Assembly: GCA_003164595.1 (NCBI GenBank)
Contig: PLTT01000015.1
Coordinates: forward strand, 1 to 58,188
Origin: Candidatus Saccharimonadota bacterium
Lineage (GTDB): Bacteria; Patescibacteriota; Saccharimonadia; Saccharimonadales; UBA4665
Direction of reading: 5' to 3'
Length of the DNA stretch: 58,188 bases
Both the position numbers and the translations under genes were made by a program. This document shows, piece after piece, positions 41,931-50,283 of this stretch (position 1 is its first letter; the number at the start of each line of letters is the position of its first letter). Below the pieces are notes generated by a model. The model had not been told where the DNA came from. It did no database searches and saw only the letters and a list, made by a program, of their open reading frames with translations.

Positions 41931-41953
41931 TTCTACTTGTACTTATAGTAGAA
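41931..41953. promoter_or_regulatory. inverted repeat, likely operator of the ParDE-like operon
   Basis: TTCTAC (41931-41936) and GTAGAA (41948-41953) are perfect inverted repeats spaced by 11 bases. They surround a TATAAG-like -10 on the minus strand just upstream of the antitoxin start. Autorepression by the RHH antitoxin is the usual control of such operons. Confidence 0.45.
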
Positions 41954-42026
41954 CTAGGTGCAACCTATAGCTACTGGGATGTTTGTGTTTTTGCATGTTA
42001 ATTAAAATCTCTGACTTATAGAGATG

Positions 42027-42311
42027 TTATTTAGTTTTTAGAAGCTTACGTTCTTGGCTAACTCTTTCACTTAGGTATACCTTCATTAGTGACTGATACG
42101 GAACATCTTTCTCATTAGCTAGTACTTTTATTCGCGCCAATAGGGAGCCTGGTAGTCTCAATGAAATTGATTTGGTTGATAATTTTAAATTTGGGAAGAT
42201 TGTTTCTTTTGAGTCTGCCCAATCTACGTATTCAGTAGAATCGTTATTGTCCCAAAATTTAGCTTCTTCATCTAAATTTTTAAAATTAGGAATTGGCTTC
42301 AAGTTTTTCAT
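42027..42311 (-). CDS. brnA: BrnA-like antitoxin
   Basis: The 94 residues have an N-terminal toxin-binding part (FKNLDEEAKFWDNNDSTEYVDW) and a C-terminal ribbon-helix-helix domain (SISLRLPGSLLARIKVLANEKDVPYQSLMKVYLSERV). This is the CopG/BrnA layout, including the characteristic FW-x-x-x-D/S start. It overlaps the toxin gene by 26 bases and has its own AAAGGA site. In BrnTA systems the toxin gene comes first, as here. Confidence 0.87.
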   Translation of the reverse strand: MKNLKPIPNFKNLDEEAKFWDNNDSTEYVDWADSKETIFPNLKLSTKSISLRLPGSLLARIKVLANEKDVPYQSLMKVYLSERVSQERKLLKTK

Positions 42312-42594
42312 ATTCTATCCTTTCTTTATTACTCATGTCTCTTATCGATATAATTCCTATTTTATTGTGCCTTATTGTAAATGCGGTAAATAGTCTTCGG
42401 CCGTTCATTGTTCTTCCAAGAACAAGAAATCTTTGCTCGTTATCATTAGAATGTTTTGCGTCAATTGCCAATGTAATTGGTTCATTGACAAATATTTCTT
42501 CTGCTTCCTGAATAGATACGTTGTGTTTGACAAGATTCTTAATGAGGTTACCTTCATCCCATATAAATGAAATTGGGTTTGGGAGTATTCTCAT
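42286..42594 (-). CDS. brnT: BrnT-like ribonuclease toxin
   Basis: BrnT toxins are RelE-fold RNases. The 102 residues contain FIWDEGNLIKNLVKHNVSIQEAEEIF (about 10-35), RFLVLGRTMNGRRLFTAFTIRH (about 55-76) and IGIISIRDMSNKERIEYEKL. These match the family's WDxxKxxxNxxKHxVSFEEA, GRxLFVVFTxR and RIISARxAxxxER blocks. It is the first gene of the pair. TATACT ends 6 bases before the ATG (leaderless geometry). Confidence 0.88.
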   Translation of the reverse strand: MRILPNPISFIWDEGNLIKNLVKHNVSIQEAEEIFVNEPITLAIDAKHSNDNEQRFLVLGRTMNGRRLFTAFTIRHNKIGIISIRDMSNKERIEYEKLEANS

Positions 42595-42600
42595 AGTTAA

Positions 42601-42606
42601 AGTATA
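42601..42606 (-). promoter_or_regulatory. -10 box with leaderless geometry for brnTA
   Basis: On the minus strand TATACT ends 6 bases before the brnT ATG. The remaining interval up to 42765 contains no gene that could be supported. A TATAAT at 42766-42771 belongs to the ABC transporter unit on the plus strand. Confidence 0.5.
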
Positions 42607-42795
42607 CGACCATAATATACATTATGCCAATACCTATTTCATAGCTTGGCTGAGCATGCCGGCCTAGAACCTTCTCGGTCTTTATTCGAACTAATGCTGG
42701 AGACTAAGACTCTGCTTATTATTTAGCGTTAATACAACTGCAATACGAAGTTCTCTTTATTTAGGTATAATGGAAGGCGGAAGGTTAGGCAATAA

Positions 42796-43728
42796 ATGGT
42801 GCGTAGTTCTGTTATAAGCGTAAAAAAGCTGACCAAGTTGTACGGTAGTGCTATCGCTATCTCAGATATTAGTTTTGAAGTGAAAAGCGGAGAAATATTG
42901 GCTATTCTAGGTCCTAATGGTGCCGGGAAAACATCTACCATAGAAATACTTGAAGGCTATCGAAAGCGTACTAGCGGTAAAGTTAGTGTGCTCGGTACTG
43001 ATCCAGAGAAGGGCGATCGAGTCTGGAAGTCTCGTCTTGGCGTAGTACTCCAATCTACCAGCTTAGACTCTCGTTTAAAAGTGGGTGAGGCCCTTGAACT
43101 CTATGCCCGTTTATATCCGAATCCACGCAATATTGAAAGCGTGCTTGAACTATTAGATCTCACAGATGTTGTATTAGAACCTATCGGTAACTTATCTGGT
43201 GGCCAACAGAGGCGTGTTGATCTAGCACTAGGGATAATAGGCGATCCAGAACTTTTATTTTTGGATGAACCTACAACCGGCTTTGACCCAGCAGCTCGTC
43301 GTAGCTCTTGGCAAATTATTAAAAATTTATGCGCAGAAGGGTTAACGGTCGTTCTGACTACGCACTATATGGAAGAAGCTAGGGTATTAGCTGACAAACT
43401 AATTATAGTAGCTGATGGTAAAATAATTGCCAATGACGCACCGACTGAAATAGGCAAGTCGCTCAAGCATATAACTACGATCTCATTCTCTCTGAACCGC
43501 GAATTCATAACAAAATTACCTAAATATATGTTTAGACAATCGACTATAAACGGCAAACACGTTAGCATTATGACAAGATCTCCGGTTTCGACTCTTGAGA
43601 AACTAATAATTTGGAGCAAACAAAATCATACCGAGCTAAGTGATATTTTAGTTTCCCGGCCAACTTTGGAAGATATATATCTACAACTTGTTCATAAATC
43701 TAGGAACGGTGATGATTGGGATGAATAA
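42796..43728 (+). CDS. ABC transporter ATP-binding protein (ABC-2/DrrA type)
   Basis: The 310-residue ATPase has Walker A GPNGAGKTST (about 39-48), signature LSGGQQRR (about 134-141) and Walker B LLFLDEPTTGFDP (about 154-166), with the switch histidine in TTHYMEEA. The C-terminal 90 residues form the extra domain seen in DrrA/CcmA-type exporters. TATAAT (42766-42771) and GGAAGG lie upstream. It overlaps the permease gene by 17 bases, so the two form an exporter for an unknown drug, lipid or peptide. Confidence 0.92.
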   Translation: MVRSSVISVKKLTKLYGSAIAISDISFEVKSGEILAILGPNGAGKTSTIEILEGYRKRTSGKVSVLGTDPEKGDRVWKSRLGVVLQSTSLDSRLKVGEALELYARLYPNPRNIESVLELLDLTDVVLEPIGNLSGGQQRRVDLALGIIGDPELLFLDEPTTGFDPAARRSSWQIIKNLCAEGLTVVLTTHYMEEARVLADKLIIVADGKIIANDAPTEIGKSLKHITTISFSLNREFITKLPKYMFRQSTINGKHVSIMTRSPVSTLEKLIIWSKQNHTELSDILVSRPTLEDIYLQLVHKSRNGDDWDE

Positions 43729-44476
43729 GAAACTTCCTTCGACGCGGCGCGTCTTAAAAGATCAGATTATTTATCATACAAAACAATTTGTAAGGATGCC
43801 GAGAGGTATATTATCAGCCATTTTAGTGCCAATTCTTGTTCTTCTAGCGCTCTATTTTGCCGGCGGTCGTTCGACCAGTAGTAACAACTTATATATCGTT
43901 GCCGGGGCAATAACGCTCGGTATTACTTTGACTGCTTATGAAGCATACTCAATAGGCTTATTGTCGGTTCGTGACAAAGGAGTCTTAAAAAGATTACATG
44001 GCACACCATTGCCCCTATGGTGTTACTTTGTTGGTAGGATAATTGCCACTATTTTTATATCTACACTAAGTTCTGTTCTCGCAATTATTATTGCCCGTTT
44101 ACTTTATTCCTTTAACCTAACGCCTACGTCCATAATTCTCTTGTTTATATCTATAGTTTTAGGTTCATTGACTTGGACCTTACTAGGCACTGCAATTACT
44201 GGCTTTATAAAAGATACTGGGGCAGGACAGTCTATTCTTACAGCAACTTATTTACCAATAGTACTTTTATCTGGAATATTTTTCCCAATATCGAGTGAGC
44301 CGCCTTGGATGCAAACCATCGCTAAATTACTACCCGCCCAACCACTCGCACATGCTATAGAACTATCAATAAGTCATGGAGATAGTTTGAGTGGTATTTG
44401 GATGAATTTTAGCGTACTTATAATTTGGGCCGTCATCGGATTTGTCATTGCAATTAAATCGTTTCGCTGGGAATAA
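43712..44476 (+). CDS. ABC-2 type permease
   Basis: The 254-residue reading has about six transmembrane helices and the ABC-2 features: a cytoplasmic N-terminal helix (RVLKDQIIYHTKQFVRMPRG), a first helix ILSAILVPILVLLALYFAGG, and near the end YLPIVLLSGIFFPISSEPPWMQTIAKLLPAQPLAHAI. ATG 43712 is chosen for AGGA at 7-8 bases upstream; ATG 43721 is an alternative and a longer frame to 43688 is less likely. It works with the preceding ATPase. Confidence 0.9.
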   Translation: MIGMNKKLPSTRRVLKDQIIYHTKQFVRMPRGILSAILVPILVLLALYFAGGRSTSSNNLYIVAGAITLGITLTAYEAYSIGLLSVRDKGVLKRLHGTPLPLWCYFVGRIIATIFISTLSSVLAIIIARLLYSFNLTPTSIILLFISIVLGSLTWTLLGTAITGFIKDTGAGQSILTATYLPIVLLSGIFFPISSEPPWMQTIAKLLPAQPLAHAIELSISHGDSLSGIWMNFSVLIIWAVIGFVIAIKSFRWE

Positions 44477-44497
44477 ATACAGAGGATTGTTATCCAA

Positions 44498-46330
44498 TTA
44501 AGAGACAAGATCCTTAACTTTTTGATAGAGTTGTTGCAGGGGCATTTCTTCTGGTATATAAATGTTGTCAATATCCACTAATCCGTACTTAGCTAGCTGC
44601 GCGAAAGTTTGTAACTTCATGCCGCCGACAAATAATAATCGACGTTGATCATCATTTAAACTCTCATAAATTAGATGTTGCTCAAGATAGGCTAGGGGCT
44701 GAGTGTTGGTTAGCAAGTTTAGATCTTGGGCATACTCAAATCCTCCAGACCTAAAAATCCGTCTTGCGCGGTTAATTGCCACGGCTGCGGAATGTTCTGC
44801 TGATTCGTGAGGCTCACTGTCTAGTAAGTAGTTGTAGTATGCTTCCACACACTCGCCATAAGTGCCACCGCGAGCCTTGACTTCTAGCATATCAAAATAT
44901 CCAACGGCAACATCCGTATCGGTGTCTTTCTTACCCGTCAATGTTTCCCGCGCTATCCTCTCTTGCCACATCCCACCGGATTCAGTTTGCTCTGACGCCT
45001 GATCTAAGCCAATACTCTGTAAAATGGCCAGGTCACCCAAAGCCCGCTTGTTGTCGTTCTGGTATACATGGACACTTTCATGGTTTAAGTCTTCTATTGC
45101 ATTAAGAACTGAAATTGGTTTATCGGGGACTTTGGCGACTCCCTGTCTATCGTTAATCGCAAGATTCTTGAATTTCTTATTAACGATAACTTGCCACTTT
45201 CCGTCCGGAGCACGTCCCTCACGGTCACTGTCCCATTCTTCATACTCGCTAAGTCGATCATGTTGCTTTAGATATTCCTTGAACCATTCGCCGAAAGTTA
45301 CCCCTTCTATCATTGTAGACTCGAGCAGTGACAGATCGATATCGCTATAAACACCTCTATCAACGGTCTCATCAGTCTCAGATTTATTCGTTGTTTTTGT
45401 AGCCAAAGCCTCCGCTTCAGGGCTCATCCAGGTAAATTTATCATTTTCATCAACACTAACACCGTATCTGTACCTATCCATTCTTTGCAAAAAGTTAGAA
45501 ATACGGGGATTGTCGCCCTGACTAAAGAAAGCAGGTAGCGTACTTTCTATCTTAGACACAAGATCAGTGTGACTGCCCGAGCCGCTCCTGCGATATTGAT
45601 GAAGAAATTTGTAAGCTTCTACATACACACCGGCCAGGAATATATTAATTCTTTTTCGGTACAACTCGGCAATCAGTATCTCGGCATTTACTTTATTAGA
45701 ATCTTCTTCAGTTTGTGAAAATTTTAGATCACTTAATGCCAAATTAGCATATTTCTTTATTCTTTGTAGGCCGCGAGCCTTTTCTATGATCATAGCTGGG
45801 TTTTTATAAACTGATACAATCTCGGGAGACGGCAGGTCTTTACCGTGGTATCCATCATTAATAAACGCTTGGGTAAGTTTGTCCTCTTCATAGCCGATGC
45901 TATCACCCTCTAGCGCATCAAGATCTTTTGAGCTAATCCCCGACGTTTCTAAACTAGATAGTTCGCGCGTACATTCTTCTATTGATCGAGCTTCAATATT
46001 TACGCCAGTTGTTGCCAGCAAGGCTGCTCTACCACTATCTTCTAGAAAGTAATTAACGCCTAGGTCACTTGAAATGATCTTTTTCAACCAGGTAGTAACA
46101 AATGGCTTAAGTGGAGTGGTTTTTTCATCCAGATCCTGACGGTATTGTTCAGCACTCGGGAATAAGTTCGGATCAAGTGCGGCATTATATAACTGATGTT
46201 CGAACTCGTATACTTCCTGCTCTGCCTCGAGAGTTAGCATAGAGCTGTCGTCCTTATCGAAAGATAAGTCAGCAACCTCAGCCCCAGAACCGTGTCGAGC
46301 GGGATAGGGAAAGAAATTGGTACGTTCCAT
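44498..46330 (-). CDS. large protein with HExxH motif, possible metalloprotease
   Basis: The 610 residues have no signal peptide and no membrane helix. The N-terminal half is helical and charged. The C-terminal part has IEDLNHESVHVYQN with HESVH at 417-421, a zinc-protease-type HExxH motif. The downstream region TESGGMWQERIARE may supply the third ligand. The order recalls DUF1704-like proteins, but the match is weak. A TAAAGT box ends 6 bases before the ATG. The target, if any, is unknown. Confidence 0.55.
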   Translation of the reverse strand: MERTNFFPYPARHGSGAEVADLSFDKDDSSMLTLEAEQEVYEFEHQLYNAALDPNLFPSAEQYRQDLDEKTTPLKPFVTTWLKKIISSDLGVNYFLEDSGRAALLATTGVNIEARSIEECTRELSSLETSGISSKDLDALEGDSIGYEEDKLTQAFINDGYHGKDLPSPEIVSVYKNPAMIIEKARGLQRIKKYANLALSDLKFSQTEEDSNKVNAEILIAELYRKRINIFLAGVYVEAYKFLHQYRRSGSGSHTDLVSKIESTLPAFFSQGDNPRISNFLQRMDRYRYGVSVDENDKFTWMSPEAEALATKTTNKSETDETVDRGVYSDIDLSLLESTMIEGVTFGEWFKEYLKQHDRLSEYEEWDSDREGRAPDGKWQVIVNKKFKNLAINDRQGVAKVPDKPISVLNAIEDLNHESVHVYQNDNKRALGDLAILQSIGLDQASEQTESGGMWQERIARETLTGKKDTDTDVAVGYFDMLEVKARGGTYGECVEAYYNYLLDSEPHESAEHSAAVAINRARRIFRSGGFEYAQDLNLLTNTQPLAYLEQHLIYESLNDDQRRLLFVGGMKLQTFAQLAKYGLVDIDNIYIPEEMPLQQLYQKVKDLVS

Positions 46331-46461
46331 AATACTACTTTAACATGGTTACCACTAATTCGCAATAGGTTTAGCTTAGAAACACTTAAATTCATTTTCT
46401 AGGAGCAACTTAGTTATTCCATGGTTTTTTGGTTTATTAAATACTCGATAATTTAGTCTTT

Positions 46462-47373
46462 TTAACGCAGTATTTTATCAGTACTAATAATCGAACTTGC
46501 GATGAATAATTCGAGTGGTTTGTAGTTTTCATTCATTTGAGCAACTTCTAGGTATTTATAATAAGCATGCTTACGCTCTTTTAGGATAATTGGTGGAACT
46601 ATCTGAGCCTGCAAGGCCATAACGAGTAGGATTAGTCTTCCTGTTCTGCCATTGCCATCACTAAACGGATGTATCTTTTCAAAATCAGCATGAAACTTAG
46701 CGAGAATTGAAATAATATCATTCGAACTCTTATCAATATTAGTATGGATATTCTTAATAAGATCTGGAATTTTCATCCAATTTGAAACAGTAGTTCTGGA
46801 GCCTTGAATTCTAACTGAATGATTTCTAAATTGTCCAGCGTCGCTCACTATGCCGTTCATTAACCTAAGGTGAATATTTTTAATAAATGTTTCATCAATA
46901 ACTAAATTATTGTTGGCACTGATTTGATCAAGTAACCAATTAAGTACTGCTTGGTGGTTTCTAACTTCAGTTTGTTCTATGGCAGTTCTGTTAGATAGAA
47001 TTTTATTATCAAATAGTACCTCTCCAACATCAGAAAGAGTCATGGTACTACCTTCAATTGTGTTGGTATGATATGTGAGCTGAAGTGTTAACGTATCAAG
47101 AAGCTTTTTGTTTGAAACTATCTCGTTGGCAGTAATATGAAATCTTATAGCTTTAAGTTTCTCAGCCTCAAGCTCGTCGTTACTGACTTTTATATTTCCA
47201 GCTAAACTAAAGAATAAAAGTTCAATTCTCTTTTGAGCTTTTATTCTAGGAACGGATCTATCTCTAACCCAGGAATTAAGCGTAGCAAATGAGACACCTA
47301 ACTCCTGAGCTAACCTTTCCTGGCTCCATTCACTAACATTTAGTATTTCTTTAAGATATCTTTTATAGTTCAC
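46462..47373 (-). CDS. HTH-Fic protein with inhibitory helix
   Basis: Fic enzymes AMPylate proteins. The 303-residue reading starts at GTG 47373. It has an N-terminal XRE-type helix-turn-helix (WSQERLAQELGVSFATLNSWVRDRSVP, about 12-38), a class II inhibitory helix motif TNTIEGS (S/TxxxEG type, about 110-116), and the Fic core HPFSDGNGRTGR from His235. All catalytic residues of the core are present. An upstream frame to 47394 lies within the promoter palindrome and is rejected. The fused HTH and the inverted repeat over its promoter suggest autoregulation. Confidence 0.85.
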   Translation of the reverse strand: MNYKRYLKEILNVSEWSQERLAQELGVSFATLNSWVRDRSVPRIKAQKRIELLFFSLAGNIKVSNDELEAEKLKAIRFHITANEIVSNKKLLDTLTLQLTYHTNTIEGSTMTLSDVGEVLFDNKILSNRTAIEQTEVRNHQAVLNWLLDQISANNNLVIDETFIKNIHLRLMNGIVSDAGQFRNHSVRIQGSRTTVSNWMKIPDLIKNIHTNIDKSSNDIISILAKFHADFEKIHPFSDGNGRTGRLILLVMALQAQIVPPIILKERKHAYYKYLEVAQMNENYKPLELFIASSIISTDKILR

Positions 47374-47407
47374 AACTTTATAATGAGAACACAAACACTA
47401 TAAAGTT
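47374..47407. promoter_or_regulatory. 9-bp inverted repeat and -10 box of the HTH-Fic gene
   Basis: AACTTTATA (47374-47382) and TATAAAGTT (47399-47407) are perfect inverted repeats with a 16-base spacer. The proximal arm overlaps a minus-strand CATTAT (47385-47380) that ends 6 bases before GTG 47373. The N-terminal HTH of the Fic protein is the natural candidate to bind it. Confidence 0.55.
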
Positions 47408-47463
47408 ACAATATGGTTGTGCTTGTATAAAATTAATTTGGACAACAGATTACGGAGCCAATA

Positions 47464-47484
47464 TTGGGGAGAAGGGACTCGAAC
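47464..47484 (-). tRNA. 3'-end tRNA remnant without CCA
   Basis: On the minus strand the sequence reads G, TTCGAGT, CCCTT, CTCCCCA, A, which is the 3' strand of a T-arm, a seven-base acceptor strand and a discriminator. The 5' part of the tRNA is absent and no CCA follows. The 13-base core GTTCGAGTCCCTT is shared with the remnant at 22441-22470. It may be an attachment-site scar. It lies in a 230-base stretch (47408-47646) that holds no supported gene. Confidence 0.4.
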
Positions 47485-47646
47485 TTTTTTAGACATATTT
47501 CGATTAGGCTCAAGGTATTAAAGTTTGGTTTATTAGTTAAAAAAACATCCTGGCTGGCCATTGAGTCTAGTATTCGAACTTCATCGGTCTTATTGATCGA
47601 TAGTGCTCATGTTTATTGACTGTTGCTATTGTAGAATAGATAAAAT

Positions 47647-48549
47647 ATGACGTATTCCAATACTCCTGAAGGTTGGTCTGTTAATGGCGAGACTGCTAGC
47701 AAAGATGAAATAGCCTTCATGGAGGGTTTAGCAACAGGCCTGCTAGACGGCTTTCCGGCCGAGTACTATAGGCAATACGGGTATGCTACGGAAAACGACT
47801 CGTTTGCCCTATTATCGACTCACGTCTATGAAGAAGACTCTATGATGGGTTCGATCGCCTCAGTCATTGTATCCAGTGGTCATCCTGGAAACGTAAAATT
47901 ATCACTAACTTTTGGGTATGACAACCAGCCAAGTCATTTATTCTTTACTTCAGAAAAAGAGCTTGGTGAAATATCCAGTATTTTACAGGATTTACTTGAA
48001 GACGATGATGTTCAATCTAGAGATGTAGCTATCCTAAGACATTTACAAGCTATTGTTTTTTGCATGATGAATGCAATCACTCCAGAGCACATCGGTCTAT
48101 TGCCCGATCCTGATACAGCCGAGGATCTTCAGTATGTTGGTGACGTAATAAGATCCCAAGTCGAAGAGAATACTAACTGCGCCATTAGAACTAAAGTATG
48201 GGGGTTGCCCTTTGACGATGATCATATATTAACGGTATCGTCTAACGAAATTATTGGAGATCTATCAGTAAATGACGACACTTCGGAAATACCATGTCTA
48301 CAAGTTGAGTATGAAGATCGAGCTGAACATATTACCTATACATATTCAAAAGAACAAAATGGCGATACAGTGCTCGATACTTCAGTCGGCATAGCGGATG
48401 ACTATATCGAACAAGTCGACGGGCAGGGTGAGACTATTGAAGAAGAGATTGCATTATTTATTAAGGAAATAGGTGGGAATATCCCAAGTAGAAAAGATGT
48501 CGAGTTGATAACACGAATGTTATCCCAGGCAGTACTTATCGATACTTAA
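47647..48549 (+). CDS. acidic protein of unknown function
   Basis: The 300 residues are strikingly acidic, with Asp/Glu-rich runs (LLEDDDVQSRD; DGQGETIEEEIALF). The protein looks alpha/beta with two similar-length halves, without signal peptide or membrane helices. No family was recognised. TAGAAT (47632-47637) ends 9 bases before the ATG and no ribosome-binding site is present. Confidence 0.6.
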   Translation: MTYSNTPEGWSVNGETASKDEIAFMEGLATGLLDGFPAEYYRQYGYATENDSFALLSTHVYEEDSMMGSIASVIVSSGHPGNVKLSLTFGYDNQPSHLFFTSEKELGEISSILQDLLEDDDVQSRDVAILRHLQAIVFCMMNAITPEHIGLLPDPDTAEDLQYVGDVIRSQVEENTNCAIRTKVWGLPFDDDHILTVSSNEIIGDLSVNDDTSEIPCLQVEYEDRAEHITYTYSKEQNGDTVLDTSVGIADDYIEQVDGQGETIEEEIALFIKEIGGNIPSRKDVELITRMLSQAVLIDT

Positions 48550-48660
48550 GGCAACCGATTTTCGCGACTCGCCCCATACTGGTCTGAGATGAAGAGGATA
48601 ATAATTAAAACGAATTTAGTGTAGAAATTTACATGCTTTAACCAGTTAATATTAAGTCTT

Positions 48661-49359
48661 ATGGAATATAATACATTTGTGGTATATATACGCAGCACCA
48701 AAATCAAAGTTACTAATGATATAGTAAAAAAAATAGCAAAACAGTTAGCTAAGAATAGAACTGTCCTTTGGCTAGTCTCAGGAGGCTCTAACATCGATAT
48801 CGAAGTCTCGGTGTTGAAGATGCTTGAACTTGGTAATTTGGATACAGGAAACCTGACAATTATCGCTATTGATGAGCGTTACGGAAAATATGATCATAAA
48901 GACTCAAATAGTTTTCAGTTAAGAAAAGCCGGTTTTCGCCCCAAACATGCTAAGTATGTTGATGTTTTGGATAATGATCTATCTTTCGAAGACACGATTA
49001 AAGGTTATGAGGATATTATAAGAAAACTGTTTTCTGAATCCGACTATATTGTTGGGCAATTTGGGTTGGGCGTAGACGGGCACATAGCTGGGGTAAAACC
49101 CTCTTCACCGGCTAGTGATATTAAGACTAAAGATTTTGTTATTGGTTACAGATGGTCAGATTTTGAGAGACTGACGCTTAGCGCAACAGCTTTTAGCCAG
49201 GTAAATGAAGGCTATTTGGTTGCTCTTGGTGCAAATAAAAAAACAGTTGTTGAGAGGTTAATGAAGGGAAATGAATCTGATGAGAAATTACCGGCGTCAT
49301 TACTTAATAAAATATCAGACGTATACGTCTATAATAGTTATATAGAAAGCGAGGCATAA
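48661..49359 (+). CDS. pgl: 6-phosphogluconolactonase
   Basis: Hydrolyses 6-phosphogluconolactone in the oxidative pentose-phosphate path. The 232-residue protein has the NagB/Pgl fold motifs: TVLWLVSGGSNIDIEV (about 37-52), LTIIAIDERYGKYDHKDSN (about 66-84) and FGLGVDGHIAGVKPSS (about 135-150). It is the first gene of pgl-gnd-zwf and its stop directly precedes gnd. TAATAT ends 8 bases before the ATG and there is no clear ribosome-binding site. Confidence 0.88.
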   Translation: MEYNTFVVYIRSTKIKVTNDIVKKIAKQLAKNRTVLWLVSGGSNIDIEVSVLKMLELGNLDTGNLTIIAIDERYGKYDHKDSNSFQLRKAGFRPKHAKYVDVLDNDLSFEDTIKGYEDIIRKLFSESDYIVGQFGLGVDGHIAGVKPSSPASDIKTKDFVIGYRWSDFERLTLSATAFSQVNEGYLVALGANKKTVVERLMKGNESDEKLPASLLNKISDVYVYNSYIESEA

Positions 49360-50283
49360 ATGAAGATAGCTATTCAAGGTTTAGGTCGGATGGGAATGCA
49401 AATTTCTAAGAAATTGAGCGAAGGAGGCCATGAAGTTATAGCCTTAGATCTCGTTGCAGATAATGTTAATCAGGCTGTCACCCTTGGAGCAAAGCCGGCA
49501 AACAACAAACAAGAGGTAGTTGAATTATTCGGCGCCGATAAAGTCATCATTTGGTTAATGCTACCAGCACAATTAGTCAATGAGCAAGTTGATGAGTGGT
49601 TAGCGATATTGCCCAATGATAGTATTATTATTGACGGCGGCAATTCAGACTTTAGAAATACCAAGGGACTAAACAGCAAGGTATCTCTTTCGGGAAAGCA
49701 TCTCATAGATATAGGAGTTAGTGGTGGCGTATGGGGATATAAAAATGGCTTTCCACTAATGTGTGGTTCAGATAGCACGTCGGCATATGAAACTATCAAA
49801 CCGGTACTAGAAACTCTAGTTAACCCCGAAGGAGCGTACTACCTATTTGGGGCAAGTGGGGCGGGTCACTATGTAAAAATGGTTCATAACGCAATTGAGT
49901 ATGGAATGATGGAATCATTAGGTGAAGGCTTTCAGATGTTACATGATGGTCCTTATCAGGTTAATCTCGCTGAGGCCGCTAAGCTATGGCAGCGTCATAG
50001 TGTAATTACTTCATGGTTGAACGATTTGACTTATCAAGTACTGGCTGAGAATCCAGAACTTCATGGTGTTAGTGGCTATGTTACTGAAAGCGGAGAAGCT
50101 AGATGGGCTCTTGAGATAGCAAACCAAACTGGAATCAAGTTGCCCGTGATAAAAGCGGCTTATGACGTACGCATTGCGTCACAAAAAGGTGAAACAAATT
50201 TTGCAACAAAAATTGTTGCTGCGCAAAGGAATAAATTTGGTAATCATAATTTAAACGGGGAAGGTTCAGCAAGGAAAATTTAG
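49360..50283 (+). CDS. gnd: 6-phosphogluconate dehydrogenase, short form (GntZ/YqeC type)
   Basis: Oxidatively decarboxylates 6-phosphogluconate to ribulose 5-phosphate. The 307 residues are the short class, with a GLGRMG dinucleotide-binding loop (8-13). Further motifs are DGGNSDFRNT (about 92-101), DIGVSGGVWGYKNGFPLMCGSD (about 118-139) and the substrate and catalytic GHYVKMVHNAIEYGMMESLGEG (about 168-189). The coenzyme (NAD or NADP) is not decided by eye; after strand 2 it reads ALDL, where an acidic residue often favours NAD. The gene abuts pgl and overlaps zwf by one base. Confidence 0.92.
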   Translation: MKIAIQGLGRMGMQISKKLSEGGHEVIALDLVADNVNQAVTLGAKPANNKQEVVELFGADKVIIWLMLPAQLVNEQVDEWLAILPNDSIIIDGGNSDFRNTKGLNSKVSLSGKHLIDIGVSGGVWGYKNGFPLMCGSDSTSAYETIKPVLETLVNPEGAYYLFGASGAGHYVKMVHNAIEYGMMESLGEGFQMLHDGPYQVNLAEAAKLWQRHSVITSWLNDLTYQVLAENPELHGVSGYVTESGEARWALEIANQTGIKLPVIKAAYDVRIASQKGETNFATKIVAAQRNKFGNHNLNGEGSARKI

